DNA of 57,624 nucleotides. Origin: an uncultured Hyphomicrobiales bacterium (GTDB lineage Bacteria > Pseudomonadota > Alphaproteobacteria > Rhizobiales > Beijerinckiaceae). Positions 10,638 to 19,435 of this stretch are shown here, one piece after another (within the stretch, counting starts at the first letter, position 1; each line of letters begins with the position of its first letter). The stretch is from NCBI GenBank assembly GCA_903861645.1, contig CAIOVE010000071.1, forward strand, positions 1 through 57,624, read 5' to 3'. The position numbers were made by a program, and so were the translations under genes. A model generated the notes under the pieces. It made no database searches. It was not told the origin of the DNA and was given only the letters and a program-made list of their open reading frames with translations.

Positions 10638-11318
10638 TCAGAAGGTCTCCAGCCAGGGCCGGACCTCGATCTCCCAGCTCCACGCGCTACGCGGTTGCTG
10701 GATGAGATGCAGATAGGTCCGCGCGATGGCGTCGGGGTCGAGCAAGGCGTCGCGACCGCTTTCGTCCGGACGGCGGGTGGACCTGATGCCGCCATCGATG
10801 ACCACATGGGCGACGTGCACGCCTTGCGGGTGCAGTTCGCGCGCCATGGATTGCGCGAGACCCCGCAGGGCGAACTTGCCCATGGCGAAGGGCGCGGACT
10901 TCGCGTAGCCCTTCACGCCCGCCGAGGCGCCGGTGAACAGGATTGTTCCGCCGCCCGCGGCCAGCATGGCGCGCGCCGCGTGTTGCGCCACCAGAAAGGC
11001 GCCGAAGGCGGTGACGTCGATGGTCTTGCGCACCTCGGCCGGATCGAGATCGACGAGCGCGCCGCGCACCCGGAACGAGGGGTTGTAAACGACGACCGCG
11101 GGCGGTCCCGGCAGCGCGTCGAACAGCGCGTTGACGGAAACCGCGTCCGCCACGTCGCAGGCATGGACCGAGGCGCCGGTTTCCGCCGCCAGCGCGGCAA
11201 GTTTTCCCGCGTTCCGCGCCGCGAGCGCGACGGCGTAACCCTCGCGGGCGAGCAGCCGCGCCAGCGAGGCCGACAATCCATCGCCGACGCCGACGATCAA
11301 CGCGAGGGGCTTGCCCAT
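10638..11318 (-). CDS. Short-chain dehydrogenase/reductase family protein with Phe in place of the catalytic Tyr
   Basis: A 226-residue Rossmann-fold SDR. The nucleotide-binding glycine motif is GVGDGLS at residues 10-16, an Asn-containing VVVYNPS strand is near 78, and GAS (Ser132) is in place. The usual YxxxK active-site motif reads FAMGK: Phe144 and Lys148. I recall related proteins with the same SAPFAM segment, so it may be a natural subfamily rather than a mutation. The loss of Tyr argues against ordinary carbonyl reduction. It has no signal peptide. It lies between kdsA and the DUF2189 gene on the same strand, with gaps of 69 and 21 bases, and may be cotranscribed with the latter. Confidence 0.88.
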   Translation of the reverse strand: MGKPLALIVGVGDGLSASLARLLAREGYAVALAARNAGKLAALAAETGASVHACDVADAVSVNALFDALPGPPAVVVYNPSFRVRGALVDLDPAEVRKTIDVTAFGAFLVAQHAARAMLAAGGGTILFTGASAGVKGYAKSAPFAMGKFALRGLAQSMARELHPQGVHVAHVVIDGGIRSTRRPDESGRDALLDPDAIARTYLHLIQQPRSAWSWEIEVRPWLETF

Positions 11319-11339
11319 GCCGAACTCCCGAAATGCCGG

Positions 11340-12134
11340 CTAGACCACCAGCCGGCGATACAGATGCCAGGACGCGTGGCCGAGCACCGGCAGCACGACG
11401 AACAGCGCGACGAAGCCCGACAGGATCGAGAAGCCGAGCATCAATCCGATCAGCACGGCCCACGCGATCATTTGCGCGGGATTGTTCAGCACGCAGCGCA
11501 CGCTGGTGATCATGGCGGTGACGAAATCGACCTCGCGATCCGTCAGCAGCGGAAACGACACGACCGTGATCGAGAACACAAAGGTCGCGATGGCCGCGCC
11601 GAGCGCGTTGCCGATGATGGCGAAGGCGACGCCCCTGCCCGTCGTCAACACGGCGCCAAGCAATTCGTTCACCGTCGGCACGTGCAGGCCATAGAACATC
11701 AGGAACAGAAAGATGGCGAAATCCACCCAGATGATCAGGGTGAACACCGTCACCAGCGCCATCCAGCCGAGTTCCTTGCCGCTGCGCAGCCAGACCTCGC
11801 CGAGCACGCCGCCCCACGTCAGCGCCTCGCCGCGCTCCAGCCGGCGCGACACCTCGTAGGTTCCCGCCGCCACGAATGGCACGATGAGCGCGAACCCCAT
11901 CGCGAGGGGATAGCCGATCCACGGCAGTTGCAGAAACAGGAACAGCGCCACCAGCGCCATGCCGCCGAGCGCGTAAACTCCACCAAAGAACAGGCCATAC
12001 AAAGGCGCCGCCTTGAAGTCGCGCCAGCCTTTTTCCAGCGCCACGGCGAGATCGTCGCGCTTGAGATCGCGGATTTCCAGACGCGCCCGCGACGGCGCCG
12101 CGACGGCTCCCGCCGCCAGTTCAACCTCAGCCAT
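11340..12134 (-). CDS. DUF2189 domain-containing integral membrane protein
   Basis: A 264-residue inner-membrane protein with about six hydrophobic segments from residue 47 to the end and a soluble N terminus with the DLAVALEKGWRDF motif. That matches the DUF2189 family, whose function is unknown. The start at 12134 (MAEVELAAGA) is supported by AAGGG about 8 bases upstream; a frame extending to 12221 has no such site. It precedes the SDR gene on the same strand with a 21-base gap. Confidence 0.88.
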   Translation of the reverse strand: MAEVELAAGAVAAPSRARLEIRDLKRDDLAVALEKGWRDFKAAPLYGLFFGGVYALGGMALVALFLFLQLPWIGYPLAMGFALIVPFVAAGTYEVSRRLERGEALTWGGVLGEVWLRSGKELGWMALVTVFTLIIWVDFAIFLFLMFYGLHVPTVNELLGAVLTTGRGVAFAIIGNALGAAIATFVFSITVVSFPLLTDREVDFVTAMITSVRCVLNNPAQMIAWAVLIGLMLGFSILSGFVALFVVLPVLGHASWHLYRRLVV

Positions 12135-12289
12135 GCCAGCCCTTGAGGGACTTATCCGCTGTTTGCCGGTTAATCCCGTTCGCGATACACCACTTATTGA
12201 GCGTGGTTCCCTTGGCCACAAAGGCGGCCCTCACGGCCCGATATAGCGCCTCCGAGGGGATCGACGATTGAGGTACGGGGAGCGTGATT

Positions 12290-12302
12290 TGATGGTGCAT
12301 CA
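12290..12302. promoter_or_regulatory. Inverted repeat, candidate operator of the small HTH gene
   Basis: TGATG-GTG-CATCA, a perfect five-base inverted repeat ending about 30 bases before the GTG start of the helix-turn-helix gene. Small regulators of this type often bind such sites in their own promoter, so autoregulation is plausible but untested. Confidence 0.3.
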
Positions 12303-12332
12303 TACCGCCGATTACGCACTAGGAGTATGTTC

Positions 12333-12806
12333 GTGTCAAGGCTGATTGAAGACCATCAGGTGATTGAAGGCGTTCGCGCGCTTATGAAAAAACGACGCGT
12401 AACACTTAAATTGCTAAGCAAAGAATTGGAGATACCGTACCGAACATTGCAGAACTATTTGAATGGAGAAAGTCGCTTTCCGGCGTCCGTTTTTATTTCG
12501 ATTTGCGTGTATCTGGGCCTTGAGCCTCCATATATAATCAGCAACACATTTGAGATATCCGAATGGGATTTGTTTGATGCTGTAAACGTGGCCTTGCAAG
12601 ACATATTGCCTTACTTGGATTTGTCGCAATCAAACCAACTGAAAATCCGAAACGAGCCCGTTCCGCCCCTCAGCAACGACCGCCCGATGGTGGCTATGAG
12701 CATCGCGCGTAAACTCAATTCCCAGTTTAATCGGCTTAGGACGGAAACCTTGGAAAAGTCGCAAGCTTCTGGGCCGCCAGCCAATCGCCGCACGGTTCGC
12801 CAATAG
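12333..12806 (+). CDS. Small helix-turn-helix protein (XRE/Cro-like)
   Basis: A 157-residue protein whose N-terminal half looks like a Cro/C1-type DNA-binding domain: RVTLKLLSKELEIPYRTLQNYLNGE, with recognition helix near residues 35-48. The C-terminal half is polar, without recognised motifs, and ends in a basic tail. The ATG at 12327 is only one base after AGGAG, too close to be used; the GTG at 12333 lies seven bases after AGGAG and is the better start. Codon use is AT-rich, unlike lexA or the DUF2189 gene, so the gene was probably acquired. Its last codons run into a cluster of GGTTCGCCAAT repeats, which are candidate binding sites. No phage or plasmid genes flank it. Confidence 0.7.
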   Translation: MSRLIEDHQVIEGVRALMKKRRVTLKLLSKELEIPYRTLQNYLNGESRFPASVFISICVYLGLEPPYIISNTFEISEWDLFDAVNVALQDILPYLDLSQSNQLKIRNEPVPPLSNDRPMVAMSIARKLNSQFNRLRTETLEKSQASGPPANRRTVRQ

Positions 12807-12983
12807 GTTCGTCAATCGGAGTTTTGCCCGTTCACGGTTCGCCAATCCCGATTTAAAATCCCGTTCAGTTTCATATACTTGATAAGTTCTTTGCCAAACG
12901 CCTTCGCCTGTATTCAACTTGGCGAACTTGCCGAACCTCCGGGGAGTTAAAAAAACCTGTTAAATCTGCCTTTTCTCGCCAAT
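12794..12983. repeat. Cluster of GGTTCGCCAAT-type short repeats
   Basis: Three direct copies lie at 12794-12804 (GGTTCGCCAAT), 12806-12816 (one change) and 12836-12846 (GGTTCGCCAAT). The first and third extend to a 14-base identity, CACGGTTCGCCAAT. Two copies on the opposite strand follow at 12918-12927 (GTTCGCCAAG) and 12927-12937 (GGTTCGGCAAG), and a partial CTCGCCAAT at 12975-12983. The first copy overlaps the end of the HTH gene. The cluster resembles iterons or an operator array, in a low-GC stretch between that gene and lexA. The 12807-13186 gap contains no gene I can support. Confidence 0.6.
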
Positions 12984-13065
12984 TTTGCCAAAATAGCGAT
13001 ATCGAGCGCGGCCATTTAATTTTGCGCGCTACAGGTCGGCCCGGGGCCAACGCGGCGGGCTTGAT

Positions 13066-13106
13066 GAACACAGCGCGAACATATACAGTTCGTTCGTGAT
13101 TTGTTT
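13066..13106. promoter_or_regulatory. LexA (SOS) operator upstream of lexA, canonical box plus two degenerate boxes
   Basis: GAAC-N7-GAAC at 13066-13080 is the canonical alphaproteobacterial SOS box (GTTC-N7-GTTC on the other strand). It shares its second half with GAAC-N7-GTTC at 13077-13091, followed directly by GTTC-N7-GTTT at 13092-13106. The end is about 80 bases before the lexA start, so lexA is expected to repress itself. Confidence 0.75.
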
Positions 13107-13186
13107 ACGCGACGCGTTCAGGCTATGAACAACGCACGCACGGGCGATTCGACGCAATCGCCGCCACCTGACCGGAGTTCCCGCGC

Positions 13187-13894
13187 ATGTTGACCAAAAA
13201 GCAAAGCGAGCTTCTGCGGTTCATCCACGAACGCCTCAAGGAAACCGGCGTTCCCCCCTCCTTCGACGAAATGAAGGACGCGCTGGACCTGCGCTCCAAG
13301 TCGGGCATTCACCGGCTCATCATGGCGCTGGAGGAGCGCGGATTCATCCGTCGACTGCCCAACCGCGCCCGCGCGCTGGAAGTGCTACGCATGCCGGAAT
13401 CCTCCGTGCCCGTGGGCTCGGGCGCGCGCGGCGGTCGGTTCTCGCCGTCCGTCATCGAGGGCAATCTCGGCCGCGTCCGGCCGCCGCCGGCCCTCGCGCA
13501 GGAACTCAGCCAGATGGTGTCGATCCCCGTCATGGGCCGCATCGCCGCCGGCACGCCGATCGAGGCGATCCAGAGCCGCACGCACACCATCGGCATGCCC
13601 GCCGACATGTTCGGCGCGGGCGAACTCTTCGCGCTCGAAGTGCGCGGCGACTCGATGATCGACGCGGGCATTCTCGACGAGGACACCGTCATCATCCGCA
13701 AGCAGGACACCGCCGACTCCGGCGACATTGTCGTGGCGCTCGTCGACGACGAGGAAGCGACCTTGAAGCGGCTGCGCAAGCGCGGCGCCTCAATCGCGCT
13801 CGAGGCCGCCAACCCGGCCTATGAAACCCGCATTTTCGGGCCCGACCGCGTGCGCATTCAGGGCAAGCTCGTCAGCCTCTTGCGCAAATACTGA
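13187..13894 (+). CDS. lexA: LexA repressor, SOS regulator with self-cleaving peptidase domain
   Basis: LexA represses DNA-damage genes until RecA filaments trigger its self-cleavage. The 235-residue protein has the N-terminal winged helix ([20 protein letters not shown], residues 25-44), then a linker longer than in E. coli, as usual in alphaproteobacteria. The cleavage site is Ala121-Gly122 in [10 protein letters not shown]. The catalytic pair is Ser156 in GDSMID and Lys194 in ATLKRL. The start at 13187 follows a GGAGTTCCCGC motif. Promoter operators are at 13066-13106. It converges with comEC, with only six bases between the genes. In many alphaproteobacteria lexA follows moeA; here moeA is 10.7 kb away. 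Confidence 0.98.
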   Translation: MLTKKQSELLRFIHERLKETGVPPSFDEMKDALDLRSKSGIHRLIMALEERGFIRRLPNRARALEVLRMPESSVPVGSGARGGRFSPSVIEGNLGRVRPPPALAQELSQMVSIPVMGRIAAGTPIEAIQSRTHTIGMPADMFGAGELFALEVRGDSMIDAGILDEDTVIIRKQDTADSGDIVVALVDDEEATLKRLRKRGASIALEAANPAYETRIFGPDRVRIQGKLVSLLRKY

Positions 13895-13900
13895 ACGCGC

Positions 13901-16243
13901 TCATCTGAACGGCGGCGTTTGCTCGTCCGCCGCCTCGTCGGCGATCTCATCGCCGGGCGCGTTTCTGATCGAGGGCGTTCGCGGCGGTCTTGGCGCGGGC
14001 GACCACGGCCGGTTTTCATCCGGCGCGCGGGCCGTGCGTTCGACGATTTCATCGAGATTGAGCCGCAACGTCGTCGCGCCGCGCGCGTCGAGCGCGGGTC
14101 TGTCGATCACCCGTTCCGCCGCGCAACCCGTCGGCGCGGCGATGGGCGCGACGACGATGTCGGCGCGGGCGCAATCCTCGGCGAAGCCCGACACATCCAG
14201 CACCAGCGCCAGCACGCGACCATCGCTCAGGGTGGCGACGCAGCCCTGCGTGTCGCAGCGTGGTCGCGGAACCGTGGCGTCCACGGGCGCGAAACCCTCC
14301 GACTTTTTCGCCCGCGTCGTGCCCGACACAGCGGCGATGGCGTCGGCCGCGGGCCTGCCGTCGCCATCCGCCCGCAGCCATTGTTCGACAACGAAGGCGC
14401 TGGGGCGCCGGCCCATGACCGCGAGGCCGCCATCCTCGCCGCGCGCCGCGACCGCGTCGCCCGAGGGGGAAATGGCGATGTCGAAAACCGGCCCGCTCAT
14501 CGCGCCCAGCAGGCCGAGGGCGACGAACGGCGCGGCGAGCGCGCGAAAGGCCAGCGTGCGCCAGAGCGTGGCGCAGAGAACGGCGAGCGACAGAAACACG
14601 ATCGCCGATGGCGCGAAGGCGCGCAGATGCACGGTCGCCGCCGGCAACGCGGCGAGCCACGACGCCGCCCACAATACGAAATCGATCCCGAGTCCAAGCC
14701 AGTGCCAGACCGCTCCATCGAGCCCGAGTGGATAAAGCGCCGACCCGATCAGCGCGCAGGGCACGGCGAAGAGTTCGATGATGGCGAGCGTCAACGGATT
14801 GCCGATGAGAACATAGGGGCTCAATTCATGGAAATTATAGGCCATGAAGGACGCCGTGGCGCCCGTGGCGCAGACGGTCGCGAAAAAGGTCGACGCGGGC
14901 CCGTGACGGGTTCGGTCGAGCCAGCGCAGAAACCGGTCGCCGGGATCGACGCGCGCGGCGCGCAACGGGAATTCCTCGCGGGCCGCGAGCGCGGCGCGGG
15001 CGGCCATGCGCGCCTCGAAGGCCGCGATGAGGCCGGCGACGGCGGCGAAGGACAGTTGAAAACTCGCGCCGAGAATCGCCTCGGGCTCGAAGACGATCAC
15101 AGCCAGCGCGGCGAGCGCGAGGTTGCGCATGCTGAACGCCTGCCGGTCGAACAGCACGGCGCCCAGCATGATCAGCGTCATGAACAGCGCGCGCTCGGCG
15201 CCGACGCGCGAACCCGTGGCGAGGTCGTAGGCCACGGCGCCGATCATGGCGAGCGCGGCCGCCCATTTCTTGATCGGGTAATGGAGCGCCAGCGTCGGCG
15301 ACAGCGCCAGCAGGCGTCGCAGGCCCCAGAAGAAAATACCCGCCACCAGCGTCATCTGCACGCCGGCGATGGTGATGATGTGGAAAATGCCGGCTTCGCG
15401 GATGATCTCGCGCGTGGGGTCGTCGAGAAAATCGCGCTTGCCGGTGACCATCGCCGCGCCGACCGCGCCCGCCGGCCCGCCGATGACGCGCTCGACCCGC
15501 CGCGCCAGCGCGTTGCGCGCGTGATCGACCGCCGCGTAAATCCGCAGCCCGATGTCGGCGGGCGCCGGCGCCTCGGCGGACTCAATTCGGCCAAGCGCGT
15601 TGCCCACCGCGCCGAGCCGCGCGAACCACGCGTCGCGGGCGAAATCGTAGCCGCCCGGTAGCGCCGCGCGCGCGGGCGGCGTCAGGCGCGCCGACAGGCG
15701 GACGAAATCGCCCGCCTCCACGCCGGGCGTCCGGCGAGTCGTCAGGCGCACGCGATAGGGCGTCTGGGCGGGCTCAAGCCCTTCCGCCGAGGCGACGCGC
15801 AGCACGAAGCGCGCGCCCTCGCGGCGATGGTCCATCTCCTCGACAAAACCGCTCATCTTGACGATGCGCACGCGGTCGAGAACGGGCGCGGCGACGCGCG
15901 CCGTGCGCAGCGCGCCGCTGGCGACGCCGCCGACAACGGCCGCCGCCGCAACCAACAGGCGAAAGGCCGCGGGACGCGCGCGCGCAAGCCAGGCGCTCGT
16001 CGCGAGAACCAGAAACAACAGGCTCGAATAAACAGCCGAGGGCTCGCGGTCGGCGGTGAAATAGACGACGACGCCCGCCCCCGCCAGCACGGGAACCCAC
16101 AGAAACAGGCGACGCTCGTCGATCTCCGTCTGGAAGGCGGCCGCCATGGCCGCGCGCCACCGCCCGACAAGCCGCGCGCGCGAAGGCCCGAGCGCGTCCA
16201 ACGCGCCGCTCGCCACGCCCCTGATGTCCGCGACCTCGAACAT
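13901..16243 (-). CDS. comEC: ComEC/Rec2-family membrane protein
   Basis: A 780-residue polytopic membrane protein of the ComEC family, known as the inner-membrane channel for single-stranded DNA in natural transformation. An N-terminal pair of spans and a soluble OB-like region (about residues 130-230) precede the competence domain, recognisable by AAMVTGKRDFLDDPTREI and IFHIITIAGVQMTLVAG. About eight further spans follow to residue 600. The C-terminal 170 residues occupy the place of the metallo-beta-lactamase-like domain, but the HxHxDH metal motif is not visible, as is common in alphaproteobacteria. No other competence genes are in the window. It is divergent from trpG and ends six bases from the end of lexA. 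Confidence 0.93.
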   Translation of the reverse strand: MFEVADIRGVASGALDALGPSRARLVGRWRAAMAAAFQTEIDERRLFLWVPVLAGAGVVVYFTADREPSAVYSSLLFLVLATSAWLARARPAAFRLLVAAAAVVGGVASGALRTARVAAPVLDRVRIVKMSGFVEEMDHRREGARFVLRVASAEGLEPAQTPYRVRLTTRRTPGVEAGDFVRLSARLTPPARAALPGGYDFARDAWFARLGAVGNALGRIESAEAPAPADIGLRIYAAVDHARNALARRVERVIGGPAGAVGAAMVTGKRDFLDDPTREIIREAGIFHIITIAGVQMTLVAGIFFWGLRRLLALSPTLALHYPIKKWAAALAMIGAVAYDLATGSRVGAERALFMTLIMLGAVLFDRQAFSMRNLALAALAVIVFEPEAILGASFQLSFAAVAGLIAAFEARMAARAALAAREEFPLRAARVDPGDRFLRWLDRTRHGPASTFFATVCATGATASFMAYNFHELSPYVLIGNPLTLAIIELFAVPCALIGSALYPLGLDGAVWHWLGLGIDFVLWAASWLAALPAATVHLRAFAPSAIVFLSLAVLCATLWRTLAFRALAAPFVALGLLGAMSGPVFDIAISPSGDAVAARGEDGGLAVMGRRPSAFVVEQWLRADGDGRPAADAIAAVSGTTRAKKSEGFAPVDATVPRPRCDTQGCVATLSDGRVLALVLDVSGFAEDCARADIVVAPIAAPTGCAAERVIDRPALDARGATTLRLNLDEIVERTARAPDENRPWSPAPRPPRTPSIRNAPGDEIADEAADEQTPPFR

Positions 16244-16395
16244 GGTTCTACGCCTGTCCGCCCGCGCGGCGCCCCCGTCGCGGCCCGCGAACTATTTCAT
16301 GGAAATCCGGCGCGCTCCAGCGCGCTTGACGCCCGCGCCCCGCCATCGGAAAAGACCCCCTGTCGCCGGGACGACCCGGCGCGGCGGGATTTACA

Positions 16396-17001
16396 ATGCA
16401 ACGCGTGACGCTGATCGACAATTACGACAGTTTCACCTGGAACCTGGTGCATTACATCGGGTCTCTGGGGGCTGACGTGACTGTCCACAGAAACGATCGG
16501 ATTTCGGTCGCCGACGTGCTGGCGACGCTGCCCGACGCCATCGTGCTGTCGCCCGGCCCCTGCACGCCGCGCGAGGCCGGCATATGCCTCGATCTCATTC
16601 ACGCCGCGAAGGGCACGCCGCTGTTTGGAGTCTGCCTCGGTCATCAGGCCATCGGCGACGCCTTTGGCGGCGAGGTCGTGCGCGCGCCGCTGCCGATCCA
16701 CGGCAAGATGGCGCAGATCGACCATCGCGGCGAGACGATCTTTCGCGGCATCAACGGACCGTTTCAGGCGACGCGCTATCACTCGCTCGTGGTGCGTCGC
16801 GACACCCTGCCCGCCGATCTCGCCGTGACCGCGCAAACGGCGGACGGGCTGATCATGGGCCTATCGCACAAGACACTGCCGGTGCACGGGGTGCAGTTCC
16901 ATCCCGAAAGCATCATGAGCGAGCACGGCCACCTCATCCTGAAAAACTTTCTCGATCTGGCGCGCGACTGGAACGCGGCGCGGCGCCCGGAGACGCGTTG
17001 A
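16396..17001 (+). CDS. trpG: Anthranilate synthase component II (glutamine amidotransferase)
   Basis: TrpG releases ammonia from glutamine for anthranilate synthase, the first step of tryptophan synthesis. The 201-residue class I amidotransferase begins [19 protein letters not shown]. It has the oxyanion block [13 protein letters not shown], the nucleophile in [10 protein letters not shown], and the His/Glu pair in [13 protein letters not shown]. Its stop overlaps the trpD start (TGATG), which implies translational coupling. The trpE partner is not in the window. It heads the trpG-trpD-trpC-moaC operon. Confidence 0.97.
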   Translation: MQRVTLIDNYDSFTWNLVHYIGSLGADVTVHRNDRISVADVLATLPDAIVLSPGPCTPREAGICLDLIHAAKGTPLFGVCLGHQAIGDAFGGEVVRAPLPIHGKMAQIDHRGETIFRGINGPFQATRYHSLVVRRDTLPADLAVTAQTADGLIMGLSHKTLPVHGVQFHPESIMSEHGHLILKNFLDLARDWNAARRPETR

Positions 17002-18017
17002 TGGAAGCCTTCAAGCCCCTGCTCGCGAAAGTCGCGACCGGTTCGAGCCTGTCGCGGGCGGAGGCGGAGACCGCCTTCGACGACATGCTGTCGGGCGAGG
17101 TGACGCCGGCGCAGATGGGCGCGTTTCTCATGGCGCTGCGCGTGCGTGGCGAGACGGTCGATGAAATCACCGGCGCGGTCGCGGCCATGCGGCGCAAGAT
17201 GCTGGTCGTGAAGGCCCCCGCCGAGGCCATCGACATCGTCGGCACGGGCGGCGACGGCTCTGGCTCCTACAATGTTTCCACCCTCGCCTCGCTGATCGTG
17301 GCGGCCTGCGGCGTGCCGGTGGCCAAGCACGGCAACCGCGCGGCCTCGTCGAAATCCGGCGCGAGCGACGTGCTCGGCGCGCTCGGCGTTGGCATCGGCC
17401 TGACGCCGCAGAAGGTCGAGGCCTGCCTGCGCGAGGCCAACATCGGTTTCATGATGGCGCCGACCCACCACGCGGCCACGCGCCACGTGGCGCCGGCGCG
17501 CGTCGAACTCGGCACGCGCACGATCTTCAATATTCTCGGCCCGCTGTCGAACCCGGCCGGCGTTCGCCGCCAGCTCGTCGGCGTATTCTCGCGCGCCATG
17601 CTGGAGCCGATGGCCCATGTGCTCGCCAATCTCGGCTCGACGCGCGTCTGGCTGGTCAATGGCTCCGATGGTCTCGACGAGATCACCACGACGGGGCCGA
17701 CCCACGTCGCCTCGCTCGACAACGGCAAGGTGACGAGCTTCGACATCACGCCCGAGGAAGCCGGCCTGCCGCGCGCCAGGCCCGCCGACCTGCGCGGCGG
17801 CGATCCCGCCCATAACGCGGCGGCCTTGCGCGCCGTGCTCGACGGCATGCGCTCGCCCTACCGCGATATCGCCGTGTTCAACGCGGCGGCGGCGCTGCTG
17901 GTGGCCGGCAAGGCGAAGGATCTGCGCGAGGGCGTCGCGCTCGCGGGCGCGGCGCTGGACGACGGGCGGGCGAAGGAAACGCTGCGCAAGCTCGTCGACG
18001 TTTCCAACAGGGGCTGA
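17001..18017 (+). CDS. trpD: Anthranilate phosphoribosyltransferase
   Basis: TrpD joins anthranilate to phosphoribosyl pyrophosphate, the second step of the tryptophan pathway. The 338-residue protein shows the phosphoribosyl-binding loop [36 protein letters not shown], and [11 protein letters not shown]. The start at 17001 overlaps the trpG stop by one base and gives the usual family length. An in-frame extension upstream reads through trpG in another frame and is not real. Confidence 0.97.
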   Translation: MEAFKPLLAKVATGSSLSRAEAETAFDDMLSGEVTPAQMGAFLMALRVRGETVDEITGAVAAMRRKMLVVKAPAEAIDIVGTGGDGSGSYNVSTLASLIVAACGVPVAKHGNRAASSKSGASDVLGALGVGIGLTPQKVEACLREANIGFMMAPTHHAATRHVAPARVELGTRTIFNILGPLSNPAGVRRQLVGVFSRAMLEPMAHVLANLGSTRVWLVNGSDGLDEITTTGPTHVASLDNGKVTSFDITPEEAGLPRARPADLRGGDPAHNAAALRAVLDGMRSPYRDIAVFNAAAALLVAGKAKDLREGVALAGAALDDGRAKETLRKLVDVSNRG

Positions 18018-18021
18018 ACGG

Positions 18022-18849
18022 ATGGCCGATATTCTCGCCAAGATCGAGGCCTACAAGCGGAAGGAAATTTCCGAGGCCAAGGTGCGCATGCCCCTGCACG
18101 CCCTGGAGCGCAAGATCGCCGAACAGACGCCGCCGCGCGGCTTCGTGCACGCCATCGAGGCCAAGCTCGGCGCCGCGCAATACGCGCTGATCGCCGAGGT
18201 GAAGAAGGCGAGCCCGTCGAAGGGCCTCATCCGCGCCGACTTCGATCCGCCGAAACTGGCGAAGGCCTACGAGAAGGGCGGCGCCGCCTGTCTTTCCGTG
18301 CTGACCGACGCGCCGTCGTTTCAGGGCAAGCCCGAATACCTGACGCAGGCGCGCGCCGCGACCAACCTGCCCGTGCTGCGCAAGGACTTCCTGTTCGACC
18401 CCTATCAGGTCTACGAGGCGCGCGCCTGGGGCGCCGACGCCATTCTCGTCATCATGGCGGCGGTCGACGACGAGACCGCGAGCGCGCTCAACAAGGCCGC
18501 GCACGACCTGAAGATGGACGTGCTGGTCGAGGTCCACAACGAGGACGAGCTGAAGCGCGCGCTGCCTCTGGAAACGCGGCTGATCGGCGTCAACAACCGC
18601 GACCTCCACACGTTCAAGACGACGCTCGACGTCAGCGAGGCGTTGTCGAAAAAAATGCCGAAGAACCGCATCATCGTGTCGGAGAGCGGCATCGGCGGGC
18701 GCGAGGACGCCTTGCGTCTGGCGCGCAGCAACATCTTCACCTTCCTCGTCGGCGAGAGCCTGATGCGGCAGGACGACGTGGTGAAGGCGACCCACGATCT
18801 GTTGCACGGCCCCGCCGTTCCGCGCGCGGCGGCCAAGCCGGCGACATGA
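18022..18849 (+). CDS. trpC: Indole-3-glycerol phosphate synthase
   Basis: TrpC closes the indole ring, converting carboxyphenylamino-deoxyribulose phosphate to indole-3-glycerol phosphate. This is the single-function form (275 residues), not fused to TrpF as in E. coli. It has the expected [52 protein letters not shown] and [11 protein letters not shown] segments of a TIM barrel. The start lies four bases after the trpD stop and follows AGGGGC. The end overlaps the moaC start by four bases (ATGA). Confidence 0.97.
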   Translation: MADILAKIEAYKRKEISEAKVRMPLHALERKIAEQTPPRGFVHAIEAKLGAAQYALIAEVKKASPSKGLIRADFDPPKLAKAYEKGGAACLSVLTDAPSFQGKPEYLTQARAATNLPVLRKDFLFDPYQVYEARAWGADAILVIMAAVDDETASALNKAAHDLKMDVLVEVHNEDELKRALPLETRLIGVNNRDLHTFKTTLDVSEALSKKMPKNRIIVSESGIGGREDALRLARSNIFTFLVGESLMRQDDVVKATHDLLHGPAVPRAAAKPAT

Positions 18850-19319
18850 GCGGGCTGACGCATATTTCGGCGACGGGCGAGGCCAGCATGGTCGACGTCT
18901 CCGCCAAGGACGTCACCCATCGCGTCGCCGTCGCCGAGGGCCGCGTGGTGATGAAGCCGGAAACGCTGGCGCTGATCAAAAGCGGCGACGCCAAAAAGGG
19001 CGACGTGCTGGGAACCGCGCGCATCGCCGGCATCATGGCGGCCAAGCGCACCCATGAGCTGATCCCGCTGTGCCATCCGCTGATGCTGTCGAAAATCGCC
19101 GTCGACCTCACCCTCGACGACGCCCTGCCCGGCGTGCGCGTGACGGCCACCGCGAAGGTCGCCGGCCAGACCGGCGTCGAGATGGAGGCGCTGACCGCGG
19201 TCTCCGTCGCCTGCCTGACCATCTATGACATGGTGAAGGCCGTCGACCGCTTCATGACGATCGAGGGCGTCGGCATGGTGGAAAAATCAGGCGGGAAATC
19301 AGGCGACTGGAAGCGATAG
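18846..19319 (+). CDS. moaC: Cyclic pyranopterin monophosphate synthase
   Basis: MoaC forms cyclic pyranopterin monophosphate, an early intermediate of molybdenum cofactor. The 157-residue protein carries [11 protein letters not shown], the catalytic-region [13 protein letters not shown] and [14 protein letters not shown], and [11 protein letters not shown] at the end. Its start overlaps trpC (ATGA), so it is the last gene of the trpGDC operon. In many alphaproteobacteria moeA follows directly; here moeA is 5.2 kb further on, behind four other genes. Confidence 0.97.
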   Translation: MSGLTHISATGEASMVDVSAKDVTHRVAVAEGRVVMKPETLALIKSGDAKKGDVLGTARIAGIMAAKRTHELIPLCHPLMLSKIAVDLTLDDALPGVRVTATAKVAGQTGVEMEALTAVSVACLTIYDMVKAVDRFMTIEGVGMVEKSGGKSGDWKR

Positions 19320-19435
19320 CGCGCGCAATATCCGCGCGTCCGACGGGTGTCGATTGCCAGCGGCGGCAAATCCCGGGATAGTCTTGCGTCCAACAGCGCC
19401 AGAGAGCGTCGACACGCAACGCAGGGAGGCCAGCC

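Noticed and set aside
10620-12146. 508-residue open frame on the plus strand
   Set aside because: Antisense to the SDR and DUF2189 genes, His/Arg/Gln-rich, no recognisable motif.
12135-12330. tRNA gene or integration site beside the HTH island
   Set aside because: No T-loop GGTTCGANTCC pattern or foldable cloverleaf was found, and no integrase is present.
13077-13091. Gram-positive-type SOS box before lexA
   Set aside because: GAAC-N7-GTTC has a longer spacer than the GAAC-N4-GTTC box; it is better read as part of the overlapping alphaproteobacterial-type array.
14030-14500. Active metallo-beta-lactamase domain in ComEC
   Set aside because: The C-terminal region is in the right place, but the HxHxDH metal motif is not visible.
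13919-15661. 580-residue open frame on the plus strand
   Set aside because: Antisense to comEC, with arginine-rich shadow composition.
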